25,810 bases of DNA, taken from positions 1-25,810 of the forward strand of contig JAJPXI010000006.1 in the NCBI GenBank assembly GCA_021205585.1. The letters are read 5' to 3'. Below, piece by piece: positions 8,001 through 16,643 of the stretch. The notes beneath the pieces were generated by a model. The model saw only the letters and a list, made by a program, of their open reading frames with translations, was not told the DNA's origin and did not search any database. The first letter of the stretch is position 1. Each line of letters opens with the position of its first letter. The DNA comes from Oscillospiraceae bacterium. Lineage in GTDB: Bacteria > Bacillota > Clostridia > Oscillospirales > Oscillospiraceae. A program made the position numbers and the translations under genes.

Positions 8001-9808
8001 GCACGTCGAGCAGCTACACCGGGCAGTTCGAGGTGAACGGGATCGGCGTTTACAGCTTCAGCCAGCTGACGATCGGCGACCAGACCGTCACCTCCAGCAC
8101 CTCCGCCCCCTCCCTGGTGTCCGCCTACTATGTGGAGGCCGAGCCGGAGTATGCGGCGAACCTGACCGAGAGCACCCAGACGGTCATCGCCGGCACGGGC
8201 AGCTTCGCCGTGCAGATGCTGAACACGGATGTGGGCTGGAGCGTCAAGGCGGTTGTGAAGAACGTGGACAATGTGGACGAGGATGAGCTGTACACCCTGG
8301 ACGGTGAGATCACCGCCTCGGACGAGGCGTCCGGGCTGACCACCTGGACCTTCCCGGCGGTGGACAGCGCCGGAAATTCCCTGGAGGGTAATTTCCAGCT
8401 CATGGAGCTTCAGCTCTACCCTGTGACCTATGCCGCCGACGGAAGCGGCACGGAGGGGGAGCTGAGCGGCGCGATCAATGTGGAAGGCGAGAGCATCACG
8501 GCCAAAATCGTGACCACGGTCTACATCACCCAGACCTACGGCCTGGCGGATGAGAGCGTTGGGACGGTGACCACGGCGTACACCGGCGCGTCGGTGACCG
8601 CGGAGAGCGCCATCACCCTGACCGGCAGCAAGGCCACCAGCATCAGCAGCGTGACATCCTCCACGGTGGCCAGCGGCAATTTCTACGCGGTGGCCTCCTA
8701 CGACCTGAGCGAGCTGACCGTGGTGCTGGCGGACTTCGAGGGCGAGGCCGTTGAGGGCCTGGCGGTGACGGATCTGGAGTATGAGCTGGACGCGGACGCC
8801 ACGGAGGACTATGGGTATACCATCGTCTACAACGCCTCCCAGGCGCCGCTGAGCACCACCCTGACGGCGGAGGAGAGCGCAGACGGCGTGACCTACACCT
8901 TCGGTGAGGACGCCATCGGGTTCAACCTCTGGGGCGAGTACGACGCGACCCTGACCTACACCGTTGGGGATGTGGGGTACCAGGTGGGCCTGACGGCACT
9001 GACCTACGAGACGGGGGACCTGCCAAAGCTGGGGAAAAGCGATGGGACGCTATCTCATTCGAACACCAGCTCTGCTGTGAGCACAAGCACGACTCTGACA
9101 GACGGTTCGACATATTTTAACTATACCGGGACCACAGAAAAAGTAACTTTTACAACTACGGACGAGGGCAATTTTGAGTGGACGGCCAAGTTCGGGATGT
9201 CTATGAGCGGCAATTTAAATACAAAATTGGTGACCAAATTAAACGGATGGTACCTGCCGAAGGGGTATGTGCAAATGTACGCCCAGAACATCTACATCAG
9301 CTCCGACGCGCCGGCGGTGTGGCTGACGGCGGAGGACGGACTGGTCAGCGACGACGGGACGGTGACGGGAGATTACCTGGCTCTGGGCAGTTCAAAGAAC
9401 AGTATCTATATGCGCGGCTTTACCTATACCTCCGCGATCAACAGCGCCGGCCGGATTTATGATAACAAATATAATGGATACACAAACTATGGCATGATCA
9501 TCGGGAAAGTGAGCGGCGATACCGATTCCACCAAGTCATTGACAAATGTGACGGGACTGGAAAAGACCCTGCTGGGCACATACGACACGGTGGAGGAGCC
9601 GGTGTACAATTACAGCACCGAGGAATATGTCACCTACACGGACGGGACCTATGGCACCACTACAGACCCGGAGGATGAAAACATCCTGTACCAGACTGTG
9701 ATCACTAACTATCAGCCGGTGGTGGTGGATGTGATTTACATCCAGTATGATGACGTGACCTACAAGGTGGACCTGAGCAACACCCTGACGATCAGCAACC
9801 CCTATTAA
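5003..9808 (+). CDS. Giant secreted surface protein G2, paralog of G1
   Basis: The ORF from ATG 5003 encodes 1601 residues, closely similar to G1 for the first 1280 or so. The true N-terminus probably starts at 4933, but the 7-G tract puts that start out of frame, so full-leader expression is predicted OFF. The order is: basic segment and hydrophobic helix (27-43) ending TYAW; N-domain; helical region with DIYNMYVDL; VDLWVRTN domain (D486); beta modules with G-x-Y strands near 789, 891, 1015 and 1311. A short acidic insert relative to G1 (about residues 610-640) precedes YYITELAQ. Between about 9040 and 9250 the DNA is AT-rich and unlike G1; the flanking block GYVQMYAQNIY is conserved. There is no C-terminal anchor. 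LRR gene A follows after 22 bases, so the two are probably co-transcribed. Role: exported surface protein, ligand unknown. Confidence 0.85.
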   Translation: MAHRDETGTAQNIQLYRAALPRMRGKVVSVLGLLVVSAVLLAGSTYAWVTLSTSPEVTGVTTSLSANGALEIALSDTDGAEPEESAVGDSSSAQDVTLANLTWGNLVNLSDSSYGLDSLTIYPARLNTSSLRTSPLMAVNYGADGRVTTLNSILRYATWDSFYKFWQVTGEYGVRAVATVETTSTGAADLATLTAAAQTKLAQAEDDYAAVVSSDSGYMSSLVAMVGDYLDYKLNGGDAHDYAGYTEDIYNMYVDLSAAADTMGEAYVAVAEIYQYSLYGAEEGEKLYTPWTLSDLKSKTEDEWAQEGVTLTGWDDYLTLVSSLETNTARMRTIYNSALAGNSVSWSTLSPLLAALFPYTTANYARSSGSSYSWSELMSASVAILFISMEGDTESSINRHTAYVQLTDGLLYDFEELLSYSVTTSRLEAHFTYQKYFSDKDLWITMVVSTTSSNDLVSDAIAAAPEDTTAGTGSTTAAETYGMAVDLWVRTNAEGSSYLLLDGAVVKDDDGSVTGYEGSNRIWTDYDDSMIYGTATTQGSGSCYVFYYSSAEELTNDLNLLSAMKVVFFNTQTGTKLATASFDTGNYYENSAGRVTVPLVVDHTDANVYSEVTGTQEVEQLDENGDVVTDESGNPVMETVETLSYMYYITELAQDQAVPITALLYVDGTSVENGDSMAASDLTGSLNLQFASSATLVSAGSEDSELYSASVSLSAEADVTEHTWGMDDDNQTTVVTLTVEGSSPSSVTAAYGRQVNSGTQALKQETVSLVRSTEDESVWTMTYEFPSAGTYVLTHVTLDGMEYELEEPITVTVAGLTLNSVSWDYSSASQTVLTADSSVKVPVTVNFASEYTGEQTVRAAFVSSSGKYVYATLTSEDGQAWSGSATITASGTYTLKYFYVGSDIYDIPETMQKTLVTYMGLHTTVRLSSASFNEGTTQITYEDGGSYTVSVSVTLTDNGGSVLRNIAGSGGLAEGSAILLRYGKTGSSTAYLETALTWSSTSSSYTGQFEVNGIGVYSFSQLTIGDQTVTSSTSAPSLVSAYYVEAEPEYAANLTESTQTVIAGTGSFAVQMLNTDVGWSVKAVVKNVDNVDEDELYTLDGEITASDEASGLTTWTFPAVDSAGNSLEGNFQLMELQLYPVTYAADGSGTEGELSGAINVEGESITAKIVTTVYITQTYGLADESVGTVTTAYTGASVTAESAITLTGSKATSISSVTSSTVASGNFYAVASYDLSELTVVLADFEGEAVEGLAVTDLEYELDADATEDYGYTIVYNASQAPLSTTLTAEESADGVTYTFGEDAIGFNLWGEYDATLTYTVGDVGYQVGLTALTYETGDLPKLGKSDGTLSHSNTSSAVSTSTTLTDGSTYFNYTGTTEKVTFTTTDEGNFEWTAKFGMSMSGNLNTKLVTKLNGWYLPKGYVQMYAQNIYISSDAPAVWLTAEDGLVSDDGTVTGDYLALGSSKNSIYMRGFTYTSAINSAGRIYDNKYNGYTNYGMIIGKVSGDTDSTKSLTNVTGLEKTLLGTYDTVEEPVYNYSTEEYVTYTDGTYGTTTDPEDENILYQTVITNYQPVVVDVIYIQYDDVTYKVDLSNTLTISNPY
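5138..5188 (+). repeat. 51-base export-segment repeat, copy 2
   Basis: Near-identical to 160-210 and to the copies in G3 and G4; encodes YAWVTLSTSPEVTGVTT. Confidence 0.8.
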
Positions 9809-9830
9809 ACACAAAACACGAGGTACCAAC

Positions 9831-11624
9831 ATGAACAAGCTCCGAACTCTAATCATCCAAAGCGCAGCCGCGGCCCTCTCCCTGGCGCTGCTGCTGGCCG
9901 CGCTCCCGGCGGCGGTTTACGCCTCCGGGAGCGGGAGCGCGGGAACCCTCTCCTGGGTTCTGGACGCGGGCGGCACGCTGACCGTCAGCGGCAGCGGCGA
10001 GATGCCGGATTACGCCGACCCCGCCGAGGCGCCCTGGGAGGAGGTTCGGGACGAGATCCGCGCCGTGGTGGTGGAAGACGGGGTGACAAGCGTGGGCTGC
10101 GCCGCGTTTTACGGCTGCGAAAATCTGACGCGGGTCACCCTGGCCGAGAGCGTGGCCCAGGTGGGGGAGTACGCCTTTGCGGAGTGCCTGTCCCTGCTCA
10201 GCGTGGAGATGCCCGGCGCCGTCGCCATCGGAAGGGACGCCTTTCGGTACTGCACCTCGCTGACCGCCCTTTCCCTGCCGGAGACGCTGACGACCCTGGG
10301 GACGGAGGCCTTCTACCGCTGTGAGAGCCTGGTCACAGCGGCGGTGCCCTCCTCGGTGACGGAGATGGGAAGCTCTGTGTTTGCCTACTGCACCGGCCTG
10401 ACCCAGGCCAGCGTAAACGCGGCCATCGACACCCTGCCGGCCTGGACATTTTACGGCTGTCAGTCCTTAACGGCCGCCGCCCTGGGGGAGAGCATCACCG
10501 GCGCCGGGGAGAATGCCTTCTCCGGCTGCCAGGCCCTGGTCTCCCTCTCCTGCGGGGCCGACGGCGCCGACGCCCTGCTGGCCGCGGCCCAGGAGGGGGG
10601 CGCGGGGCTGGACGAGGAGAGTGTGAACGGCGCTTCCGCCGCCGGCTCCTATACCTATCGGGATGTGGAGGAGGAGCTGGTGTCGGAGGGCGTGTATCGC
10701 ATCCGCTCCCGCGGCGTGCTCAGCCGGGACGGTTGCGTGCTCTCCGATGAGATTGTCTACCTGCTGGACACCGGGACGCTGGAACTCACCGCGGAGGAGC
10801 GCACACTGTCCGTTACCCTGTGGAGCGAAGACGGCCTTTCGGATGTGGAGGAATACCTGAATGCCATCGCCGGAACGGCGGAGTCCGACGAGCTGAGCGG
10901 GGTCATCCCCGCGGAAACGGCGGCGGTGGGGCTGGTGGAGCTGACCATGACCGGCGGGGAGAGCGTTCTGACCCGGGCGCTTTTGCAGGCCGTGACCGAC
11001 TCCGGCGCGGATTTGAAGGTGACCATGGACACCGGCGTGGTCTGGGAGATGGAAAACGCGGACCTGGCCGCCGCGTCCTTTTATAAAAGCTACGACCTGG
11101 GCGTGGAGCTGACCGCCCAGGAGAGCCTGGGGTCCGGGTGGAAGAAGATCCTGGGAGATGCCCAGACCGTTCAGGTCGGCTTTGCCTCAAACGTCAACTT
11201 CCGCTGCAGCGTCACGCTGCCCTTCGACAGTTCCCACGCCGGGCACATCGTCTCCCTGTTTTCCAACCGGAACGCCGAGCCGCTGCAGTCCGTCTATGTG
11301 GGGCTGACCGGTTCTGTTACATTTTTATTTGCGGACGTCAACAGCGGACGGACCTATATGGCCGGGATCGACGTGGAGGGTGTGGACGCCGGCGGCGTGC
11401 TGAGCTCCTCGGAGGACGGGGCCAACTACGGGGAGGAGCTGCTCACCTATGACAGCTATGTGGTCACAGGCGTTTCCAGCTCCCTGCCCGTCACCCTCCC
11501 CCAGCTGATGCTGATCGTGGGCGGAACGGCGGCGGCCCTGGCCGCCGTGAGCGCCGTGGTGATGTGTCTTTTGAACAGAAAAAAGAAGCGGGCCTGGATG
11601 GAAAAGGACGAAGGGGGAACCTGA
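9831..11624 (+). CDS. LRR protein A: secreted, membrane-anchored BspA-like leucine-rich-repeat protein
   Basis: 597 residues. Residues 1-31 are a signal peptide (NKLR, then a hydrophobic core ending VYA). The N-terminal W-V-L-D-x-G-G-T-L-T-V-S-G-S-G-E-M block is typical of BspA-like proteins. About seven LRR_5-type repeats follow (about residues 60-235), with the recurring pattern AF(Y/A)xCxxLxxVxLPxxVxxxGxxAF. A long beta-rich region fills about 260-550. A membrane helix (about 556-581) ends in the basic tail NRKKKR. No sortase signal was seen. BspA-like LRR domains usually bind proteins or host surfaces; the ligand here is unknown. GAGG about 7 bases before the ATG is a reasonable ribosome-binding site. 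The gene sits 22 bases after G2 and its stop is one base before the G3 leader ATG, so it is translationally linked to both. It has no homopolymer switch. Confidence 0.88.
   Translation: MNKLRTLIIQSAAAALSLALLLAALPAAVYASGSGSAGTLSWVLDAGGTLTVSGSGEMPDYADPAEAPWEEVRDEIRAVVVEDGVTSVGCAAFYGCENLTRVTLAESVAQVGEYAFAECLSLLSVEMPGAVAIGRDAFRYCTSLTALSLPETLTTLGTEAFYRCESLVTAAVPSSVTEMGSSVFAYCTGLTQASVNAAIDTLPAWTFYGCQSLTAAALGESITGAGENAFSGCQALVSLSCGADGADALLAAAQEGGAGLDEESVNGASAAGSYTYRDVEEELVSEGVYRIRSRGVLSRDGCVLSDEIVYLLDTGTLELTAEERTLSVTLWSEDGLSDVEEYLNAIAGTAESDELSGVIPAETAAVGLVELTMTGGESVLTRALLQAVTDSGADLKVTMDTGVVWEMENADLAAASFYKSYDLGVELTAQESLGSGWKKILGDAQTVQVGFASNVNFRCSVTLPFDSSHAGHIVSLFSNRNAEPLQSVYVGLTGSVTFLFADVNSGRTYMAGIDVEGVDAGGVLSSSEDGANYGEELLTYDSYVVTGVSSSLPVTLPQLMLIVGGTAAALAAVSAVVMCLLNRKKKRAWMEKDEGGT
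11613..11617 (+). promoter_or_regulatory. Ribosome-binding site for the G3 start at 11626
   Basis: GGGGG within AAGGGGGAAC lies 8 bases before ATG 11626, inside the last codons of LRR A. Together with the stop-to-start gap of one base, it supports 11626 as the G3 start over the internal ATG at 11698. Confidence 0.55.
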
Positions 11625-11625
11625 C

Positions 11626-14600
11626 ATGAAAAGCAAGCGCGGCCTGGGACACGGTGCGGTCGGCAACTCAAAATTTCCAGCGGGGGGGGGTACCACTATG
11701 GCTCACGGGAGTAAAACGGACACCGCCCAAAATATCCAGCTCTACCGGGCCGCCCTGCCCCGTATGCGGGGGAAGGTGGTCAGCGTACTGTGGCTGCTAA
11801 TGATCTCGGCGGTGCTGCTGGCGGGGACCTCCTATGCCTGGGTCACCCTGTCCACCTCGCCGGAGGTCACGGGGGTCACCACGACCATGACGGCCAACGG
11901 CGCGCTGGAGATCGCCCTGTCGGACGCCGACGGGGCGGAGCCGGACACAAGCGCCGCAGGGGACTCCTCGGCAGCCCAGGCCGTAACCCTGGCCAACCTG
12001 ACCTGGGGCAACCTGGTGAACCTGTCGGACAGCTCTTATGGCATTGAGCACATCGTGCTGCGCCCGGCGGTGCTGAACCTTTACAGCCTGCTGACCAACC
12101 CCCTTCAGGCGGTCAGCTACGGCGCGGACGGCCGCATCACCACCTACACAGACAGCTTTGCCTATACCACCTACGACCCCGACGATGAACTGGAATTTGT
12201 CCTCTCGGACACCGACAGCTACGGTGTGCGCGCCGTCTCCTTTATCAACTATGAAAGCGCGGCCGCGAATGAGTCCTTCGCCGCCCTGAAGGAGGCGGCC
12301 TACACCCAGCTGGCCGCCGCCGACTATGACTACGGCGCAATCGTCAGCAACGAGGACTACATCAGCTCCCTCGCCGGCATGATGGGCCCCTATGTGTCCC
12401 AGTACGCGGCGGAATTTTTGGGGACCACCGCCGGAGACGGCGACTGCTCGGCCTACATCGAGGACGTGTACTACATGGCCGCAGACCTGCAAAGCGCCTA
12501 CGAAGAGCTGGGCGAGGCCTATGCCGCCATCGCCAAGCTCCAGCAGGCAAAGGCCGATGAGAACGGCAGCTACGACGACTGGACGCTGGCCACCCTGCTT
12601 GCGGCCAGCGAGGACGAGCTGACCGCCGCCAGCATCTCCATCACAGACCTGGACACCTACAAGGAGGACTACGCCGCCCTGGAGGGGTATGTGGCCCAGC
12701 TGTACAGCTACTATGTGGCCTACCGGGACAACGGCACCAAGGTCTACTATGACGATTTGAGCGAGATCATCAACTTTATGGCAGATGTGCCCAGCGCGAC
12801 CATCAACGGCATGACCATCGACGACAGCGGACTGATGGGCTATGTGATTAAAAATTACAACGACCTTGCGGTTTTGATCAACGACGGCTTCCTCTACCGG
12901 ATCGAGCAGCGGCTTCAAAGCGGCCTGATGGCGACCGACGTGGAGATGAAGGTCACAGCCGGGAGCTACAGTCTGTCTCCCGAGGTGGACGTCAGCACCA
13001 GCGCGGAGGGCATGACGGCGTGGGACGACTACAGCGCCGCCTCCACCGGGGCCATGTTCACAGGTACGGACCCCACGCCGAGAGAGACCTACGCCCTGGC
13101 TGTCGACCTCTGGGTGCGCACCAACGTCTCCGGCGGCTATCTGACCCTTCAGGGCGACGTTGTGACAGACGAGGAGACCGGAGAGGTGGTCGGGTATATC
13201 GGGGATAACCGGGTCTGGGCGGACTATGAGCTGACCAGCAACGGCGCGGCCACCACCCAGGGCATGGGAAGCTGCTTCACCTTCTCCGTGGAGGACCCGC
13301 TGGAGGCGCTCAAGATGGAGCAGCTGCTGGACGCGATGACGGTGGCCTTCGTCAGTGAGGACGGCGCCCTGCTGGCCTACGCGGACATGGACACGGAAAA
13401 CATCTGGGAGGACGCCGGGCGCTATGTGGTGCCGGTGGCCGTGCGCGGCAGCGGCTCCAACTATATCAAGGTCGCCTCGGAGGACGGGGAGAGCGAGGAG
13501 ATCGTCTACTACATCACGGCCCTGGAAAAGAATGTGGCCCAGCGCATCACGGTGATGCTGTACCTGGACGGCACCCGCCTGACCAATGAGCAGGCCGCCG
13601 CGGCCCAGGAGATCGTCGGCTCCCTGAACCTCCAGTTTGGCAGCACGGAGGAGCTGACGGCGGCGGATTCCGAGGCGCTTTACAATCAAACAATCTCCGC
13701 CCAGGTCACGGCGGATCAGACCGAGCTGAGCTATACAGGCGCGGCCCAGACGGTCACCCTCACCGCCCAGCTGACCACCGACGGGGCGGCGCCCAGCAGC
13801 GTGACCGGCTACTTCCTGCGCCAGCTCAGCAGCACCCAGGGCACCAGACAGGAGACCATCACCTTCACCCAGACGGAGGATGGAACCTGGACGGGGCAGG
13901 CGGAGCTGACAGCCTCCGGCACATATATCCTGAACGCGTTGACCATCGACGGCGTGATGTACACCCTCAGCGACCTGGGGGGTGAGAATGTGACCGTTAC
14001 CGTCAGCGGCTATTCCGTCAGCGCGGTCAGCGGCGAATATGCCTCCGGCGCGGACATCTTTGAGGTGGGGAATACGGCCACCGCCGACGTGACGGTCACC
14101 GTGGCCAGCACGGTGCTGGACAGCCTGGAGGGCGTGGACTCTGTGCAGGCCGTGTTCCTCTCGGAGAGCGGCACGGTGGCCAGCGCAACCCTGGCGCTGC
14201 AGTCCGGCAACAGCCGGTCGAGCGACAGGTCCAGCGCCGTGTACTCCGGCACTGTCCGCTTCAGCTCCAGCGGCATCTATACCCTGACCTATATTTACGT
14301 CGATGGCCAGGCCTATACCCTCGCCGACGATTTGCAGTACACCCTGAATATCACCCTCGGCCTGAGCGCCCATGTGTGGATCTCCACCGAAGAGGAGCTG
14401 GCCGACGGGGAGAGCGCCACGTATTTCATGCTGCCGGAGGAGGGGTATGTCACGCTGGACGTGTTCGTCTCCCTGACCGACGACAACGGCGACGAGATGA
14501 CCGCGGATGACATCGGCTCCGACACCCTGACCATCAAGTACAAGGCCGACACAGGCTATGAGCTGGACGCGACTTTGACATACGACAGCGCCAACGGGTA

Positions 14601-16548
14601 CTTTGCCGGCCAGGTCCAGGTCTGGGGCAGCGGCGTGTATTCCTTCCAGAGCCTGACCGCGGCCAGCGGCACCATCGCAAACATCAGCAGCGCGCCGTCC
14701 ATCACAGCCCTGGCCTATGCTGCGGCGGTGACAGAGTACTACGCCGACAGCACGGCGGCGTCCCAGGTGATTTTGACCAGCAGCGCCTATCTGTCCGTCG
14801 ATCTGACAAACGCCACCGAACTGAGCGTTGCGGCCACCGTGACGGACGACACCACGGGGGAGGAATATAAGGACATCACCGGCGCCCTCAGCACCAGCTA
14901 TGTGACGGGGGACGGGCAGAGCGTGTCCACCTATGTCTTTGAGCTGCCCACGGACGCGGAGGACGCGACCCTGGACGGCACATGGTCGCTGACCAGCCTG
15001 ACGCTGACCGACTTTACCGACGCCGACGGCACGGCATACAGCAGCGAGGAGGACCAGTACTGTGTGTGGTCCATGGCCGAGGAGGACATCAGCACCAAGG
15101 TGGTGTCCACCATCTATGTGGATTTGGCCTATACCGGGACGGAAACAGCGTTTACGGGCGAGTTTATGGAGGACCATCAGGTGGACGGGTTCACCATGAC
15201 GCTGACCGACTATGAGGGAGACCCCATTCCGGAGAGCTATGTGACGGAAACCAAGCTGGTGTATGGCTGGTACGAAAAGTATGGCTCTTCTGTAAGCAGC
15301 ATTACCACCTTCCCCGCGGAATTTGATACGGACACCCTGTGGGCGTATAAGTACTCCTATGGCACAACGCTGTATGTCTGCAGCGGGCAGCAGTCCACAT
15401 CGCGTCCGGTTATGGCGGCGGACGGCGACTTTGAGGGGGACGGCGTCTGGAGCTTTGAGATGAACTTCCGGGTGGACGGCACCTATTATCCCGGCGCCAT
15501 GTTCACCGTGGACGGACGGACCTTCGGCGTCACCGATCCCTCTCTCAGCACCACAACATATCCGACTGGACTGTTCTGGGAGCTGACGGAGGATATGGAC
15601 GCGGCTTCGACCACATCGATATCAATGACCAAGGAGGACCAGGATGCAGGGCCCGTGGTCGTTCAAAGCAACACGCTGGAGAAAATCTCGACAGCGTGGA
15701 CCCCTGTGACCGTTTCCATTGTCGGATTCACCCCCGACTCCGAAGAGGTGTTCAACATCTACAGTATTGGCGATGAGGTCGATGAGCTGTATGTGTCGCA
15801 CAACTATCTCAGCGGAACGACCGGTTATGTGTTTGACCAGGGCTCGTGGGACGAGGAAAACAACGTGGCCGTCTATACCCACTCGGATGTGATCCTGCAG
15901 CTGACGGGGATCAGCAACTTCGATACCTTGACCGTTCCCAAAACCACATACGCGACGACGGAGGAGGATATCGTCTTTACGCCGGAGGAGATGACCGTGT
16001 CGAGCGAGGTGGCGTGTAACGCAAGTGGAAAGGCTTACATAAACGTTGCAACATCCACTTCTTTGACAGTGGAATATGAGGGACTGAGCTACTCGATCAA
16101 GCCATCGGCAAAAGTGACGGTAAACTATTACAGCAGCAGCTTCGGGACAAAGGTAGCGACCTCCAATCTGTTCTATACGATTCTATACAAAATGGATACC
16201 GCGTACATGGTGGAGGACTACCAGAACCAGAGCGAGGACTTCTATGCGGCGCTGGCGGCCGCGCTGCCGGCGCAGGAGACGTACTGGACGGCGATGGGTG
16301 TTGACGCACTGACCTGTGCAAACAAAGCCACTGGATTCGACATCACCGTGCCGGGAGATGTGACATTCACGGTGGACGGCACCACCTACAGAGTGACTCA
16401 GTGGGCGTTTAGAGCGGTGGGATCGATGTATAACACGGTGTACGATTCCACCAGTACGGTCTATTATGGAATCGTCTCTCCTGGTGACACTTTGAATTCC
16501 AAGTATAGCAAATTCCTCTGCCCGTACAACTTCGAGGTCGTGGAGTAA
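11626..16548 (+). CDS. Giant secreted surface protein G3, poly-G switch in frame (predicted ON)
   Basis: 1640 residues from ATG 11626, one base after the LRR A stop and with a Shine-Dalgarno 8 bases upstream. An internal ATG at 11698 matches the MAHGSKTD of G1. The leader MKSKRGLGHG...SKFPAGGGTT reads through nine G in frame, making this the clearest ON copy. A hydrophobic segment ends in SYAWVTLS. Then come the N-domain (ANLTWGNLVNLSDSSYG), a helical region with YIEDVYYMAADLQ and GEAYAAIAKLQQ, the VDLWVRTN domain (D494), and beta modules with G-x-Y strands near 765, 883, 1003 and 1285. The modules are spaced much as in G1 and G2, although sequence identity is lower. The last 450 residues or so diverge and become AT-richer after about 15250. 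There is no C-terminal membrane helix or sortase motif. Surface or matrix role inferred; ligand unknown. Closest relative in the window is G4. Confidence 0.85.
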   Translation: MKSKRGLGHGAVGNSKFPAGGGTTMAHGSKTDTAQNIQLYRAALPRMRGKVVSVLWLLMISAVLLAGTSYAWVTLSTSPEVTGVTTTMTANGALEIALSDADGAEPDTSAAGDSSAAQAVTLANLTWGNLVNLSDSSYGIEHIVLRPAVLNLYSLLTNPLQAVSYGADGRITTYTDSFAYTTYDPDDELEFVLSDTDSYGVRAVSFINYESAAANESFAALKEAAYTQLAAADYDYGAIVSNEDYISSLAGMMGPYVSQYAAEFLGTTAGDGDCSAYIEDVYYMAADLQSAYEELGEAYAAIAKLQQAKADENGSYDDWTLATLLAASEDELTAASISITDLDTYKEDYAALEGYVAQLYSYYVAYRDNGTKVYYDDLSEIINFMADVPSATINGMTIDDSGLMGYVIKNYNDLAVLINDGFLYRIEQRLQSGLMATDVEMKVTAGSYSLSPEVDVSTSAEGMTAWDDYSAASTGAMFTGTDPTPRETYALAVDLWVRTNVSGGYLTLQGDVVTDEETGEVVGYIGDNRVWADYELTSNGAATTQGMGSCFTFSVEDPLEALKMEQLLDAMTVAFVSEDGALLAYADMDTENIWEDAGRYVVPVAVRGSGSNYIKVASEDGESEEIVYYITALEKNVAQRITVMLYLDGTRLTNEQAAAAQEIVGSLNLQFGSTEELTAADSEALYNQTISAQVTADQTELSYTGAAQTVTLTAQLTTDGAAPSSVTGYFLRQLSSTQGTRQETITFTQTEDGTWTGQAELTASGTYILNALTIDGVMYTLSDLGGENVTVTVSGYSVSAVSGEYASGADIFEVGNTATADVTVTVASTVLDSLEGVDSVQAVFLSESGTVASATLALQSGNSRSSDRSSAVYSGTVRFSSSGIYTLTYIYVDGQAYTLADDLQYTLNITLGLSAHVWISTEEELADGESATYFMLPEEGYVTLDVFVSLTDDNGDEMTADDIGSDTLTIKYKADTGYELDATLTYDSANGYFAGQVQVWGSGVYSFQSLTAASGTIANISSAPSITALAYAAAVTEYYADSTAASQVILTSSAYLSVDLTNATELSVAATVTDDTTGEEYKDITGALSTSYVTGDGQSVSTYVFELPTDAEDATLDGTWSLTSLTLTDFTDADGTAYSSEEDQYCVWSMAEEDISTKVVSTIYVDLAYTGTETAFTGEFMEDHQVDGFTMTLTDYEGDPIPESYVTETKLVYGWYEKYGSSVSSITTFPAEFDTDTLWAYKYSYGTTLYVCSGQQSTSRPVMAADGDFEGDGVWSFEMNFRVDGTYYPGAMFTVDGRTFGVTDPSLSTTTYPTGLFWELTEDMDAASTTSISMTKEDQDAGPVVVQSNTLEKISTAWTPVTVSIVGFTPDSEEVFNIYSIGDEVDELYVSHNYLSGTTGYVFDQGSWDEENNVAVYTHSDVILQLTGISNFDTLTVPKTTYATTEEDIVFTPEEMTVSSEVACNASGKAYINVATSTSLTVEYEGLSYSIKPSAKVTVNYYSSSFGTKVATSNLFYTILYKMDTAYMVEDYQNQSEDFYAALAAALPAQETYWTAMGVDALTCANKATGFDITVPGDVTFTVDGTTYRVTQWAFRAVGSMYNTVYDSTSTVYYGIVSPGDTLNSKYSKFLCPYNFEVVE
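11682..11690 (+). repeat. Poly-G tract (9 G) inside the G3 leader
   Basis: Nine G between CAAAATTTCCAGC and TACCACTATG, encoding the G-G-G of SKFPAGGGTT. ATG 11626 and the giant ORF are in the same frame. Loss or gain of a number of G not divisible by three would stop translation early, as seen in G2 and G4. Confidence 0.85.
11833..11883 (+). repeat. 51-base export-segment repeat, copy 3
   Basis: Near-identical to 160-210, 5138-5188 and 20267-20317; encodes YAWVTLSTSPEVTGVTT. Confidence 0.8.
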
Positions 16549-16560
16549 ACGCCAAAGCGG

Positions 16561-16589
16561 CCCGCCCCCCAGCACGCCTGGGGGGCGGG
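16561..16589 (+). terminator. GC-rich perfect hairpin after G3, no U-tract
   Basis: CCCGCCCCCCAG (16561-16572) pairs perfectly with CTGGGGGGCGGG (16578-16589) around loop CACGC, 12 bases after the G3 stop. No T run follows and LRR B begins 54 bases later. It may attenuate read-through or stabilise the giant mRNA 3' end. It resembles the stems after G1 and G4. Confidence 0.5.
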
Positions 16590-16643
16590 GAACCGCCAAA
16601 CCGATCCCGGCGGAGCTGGGCAGAAAATGGGGGGCAAGGCTAT

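Noticed and set aside
11797..15177. Long reverse-strand ORF (1126 codons) opposite G3, and similar ones opposite G1 (1267-3753), G2 (6356-7768), LRR B (17211-18389) and G4 (21974-23038)
   Set aside because: They lie antisense to well-supported genes and have Gly/His/Arg/Val-rich composition typical of reading GC-rich codons backwards. The copies resemble each other only because the sense genes are paralogs. No ribosome-binding sites or recognisable domains were seen.
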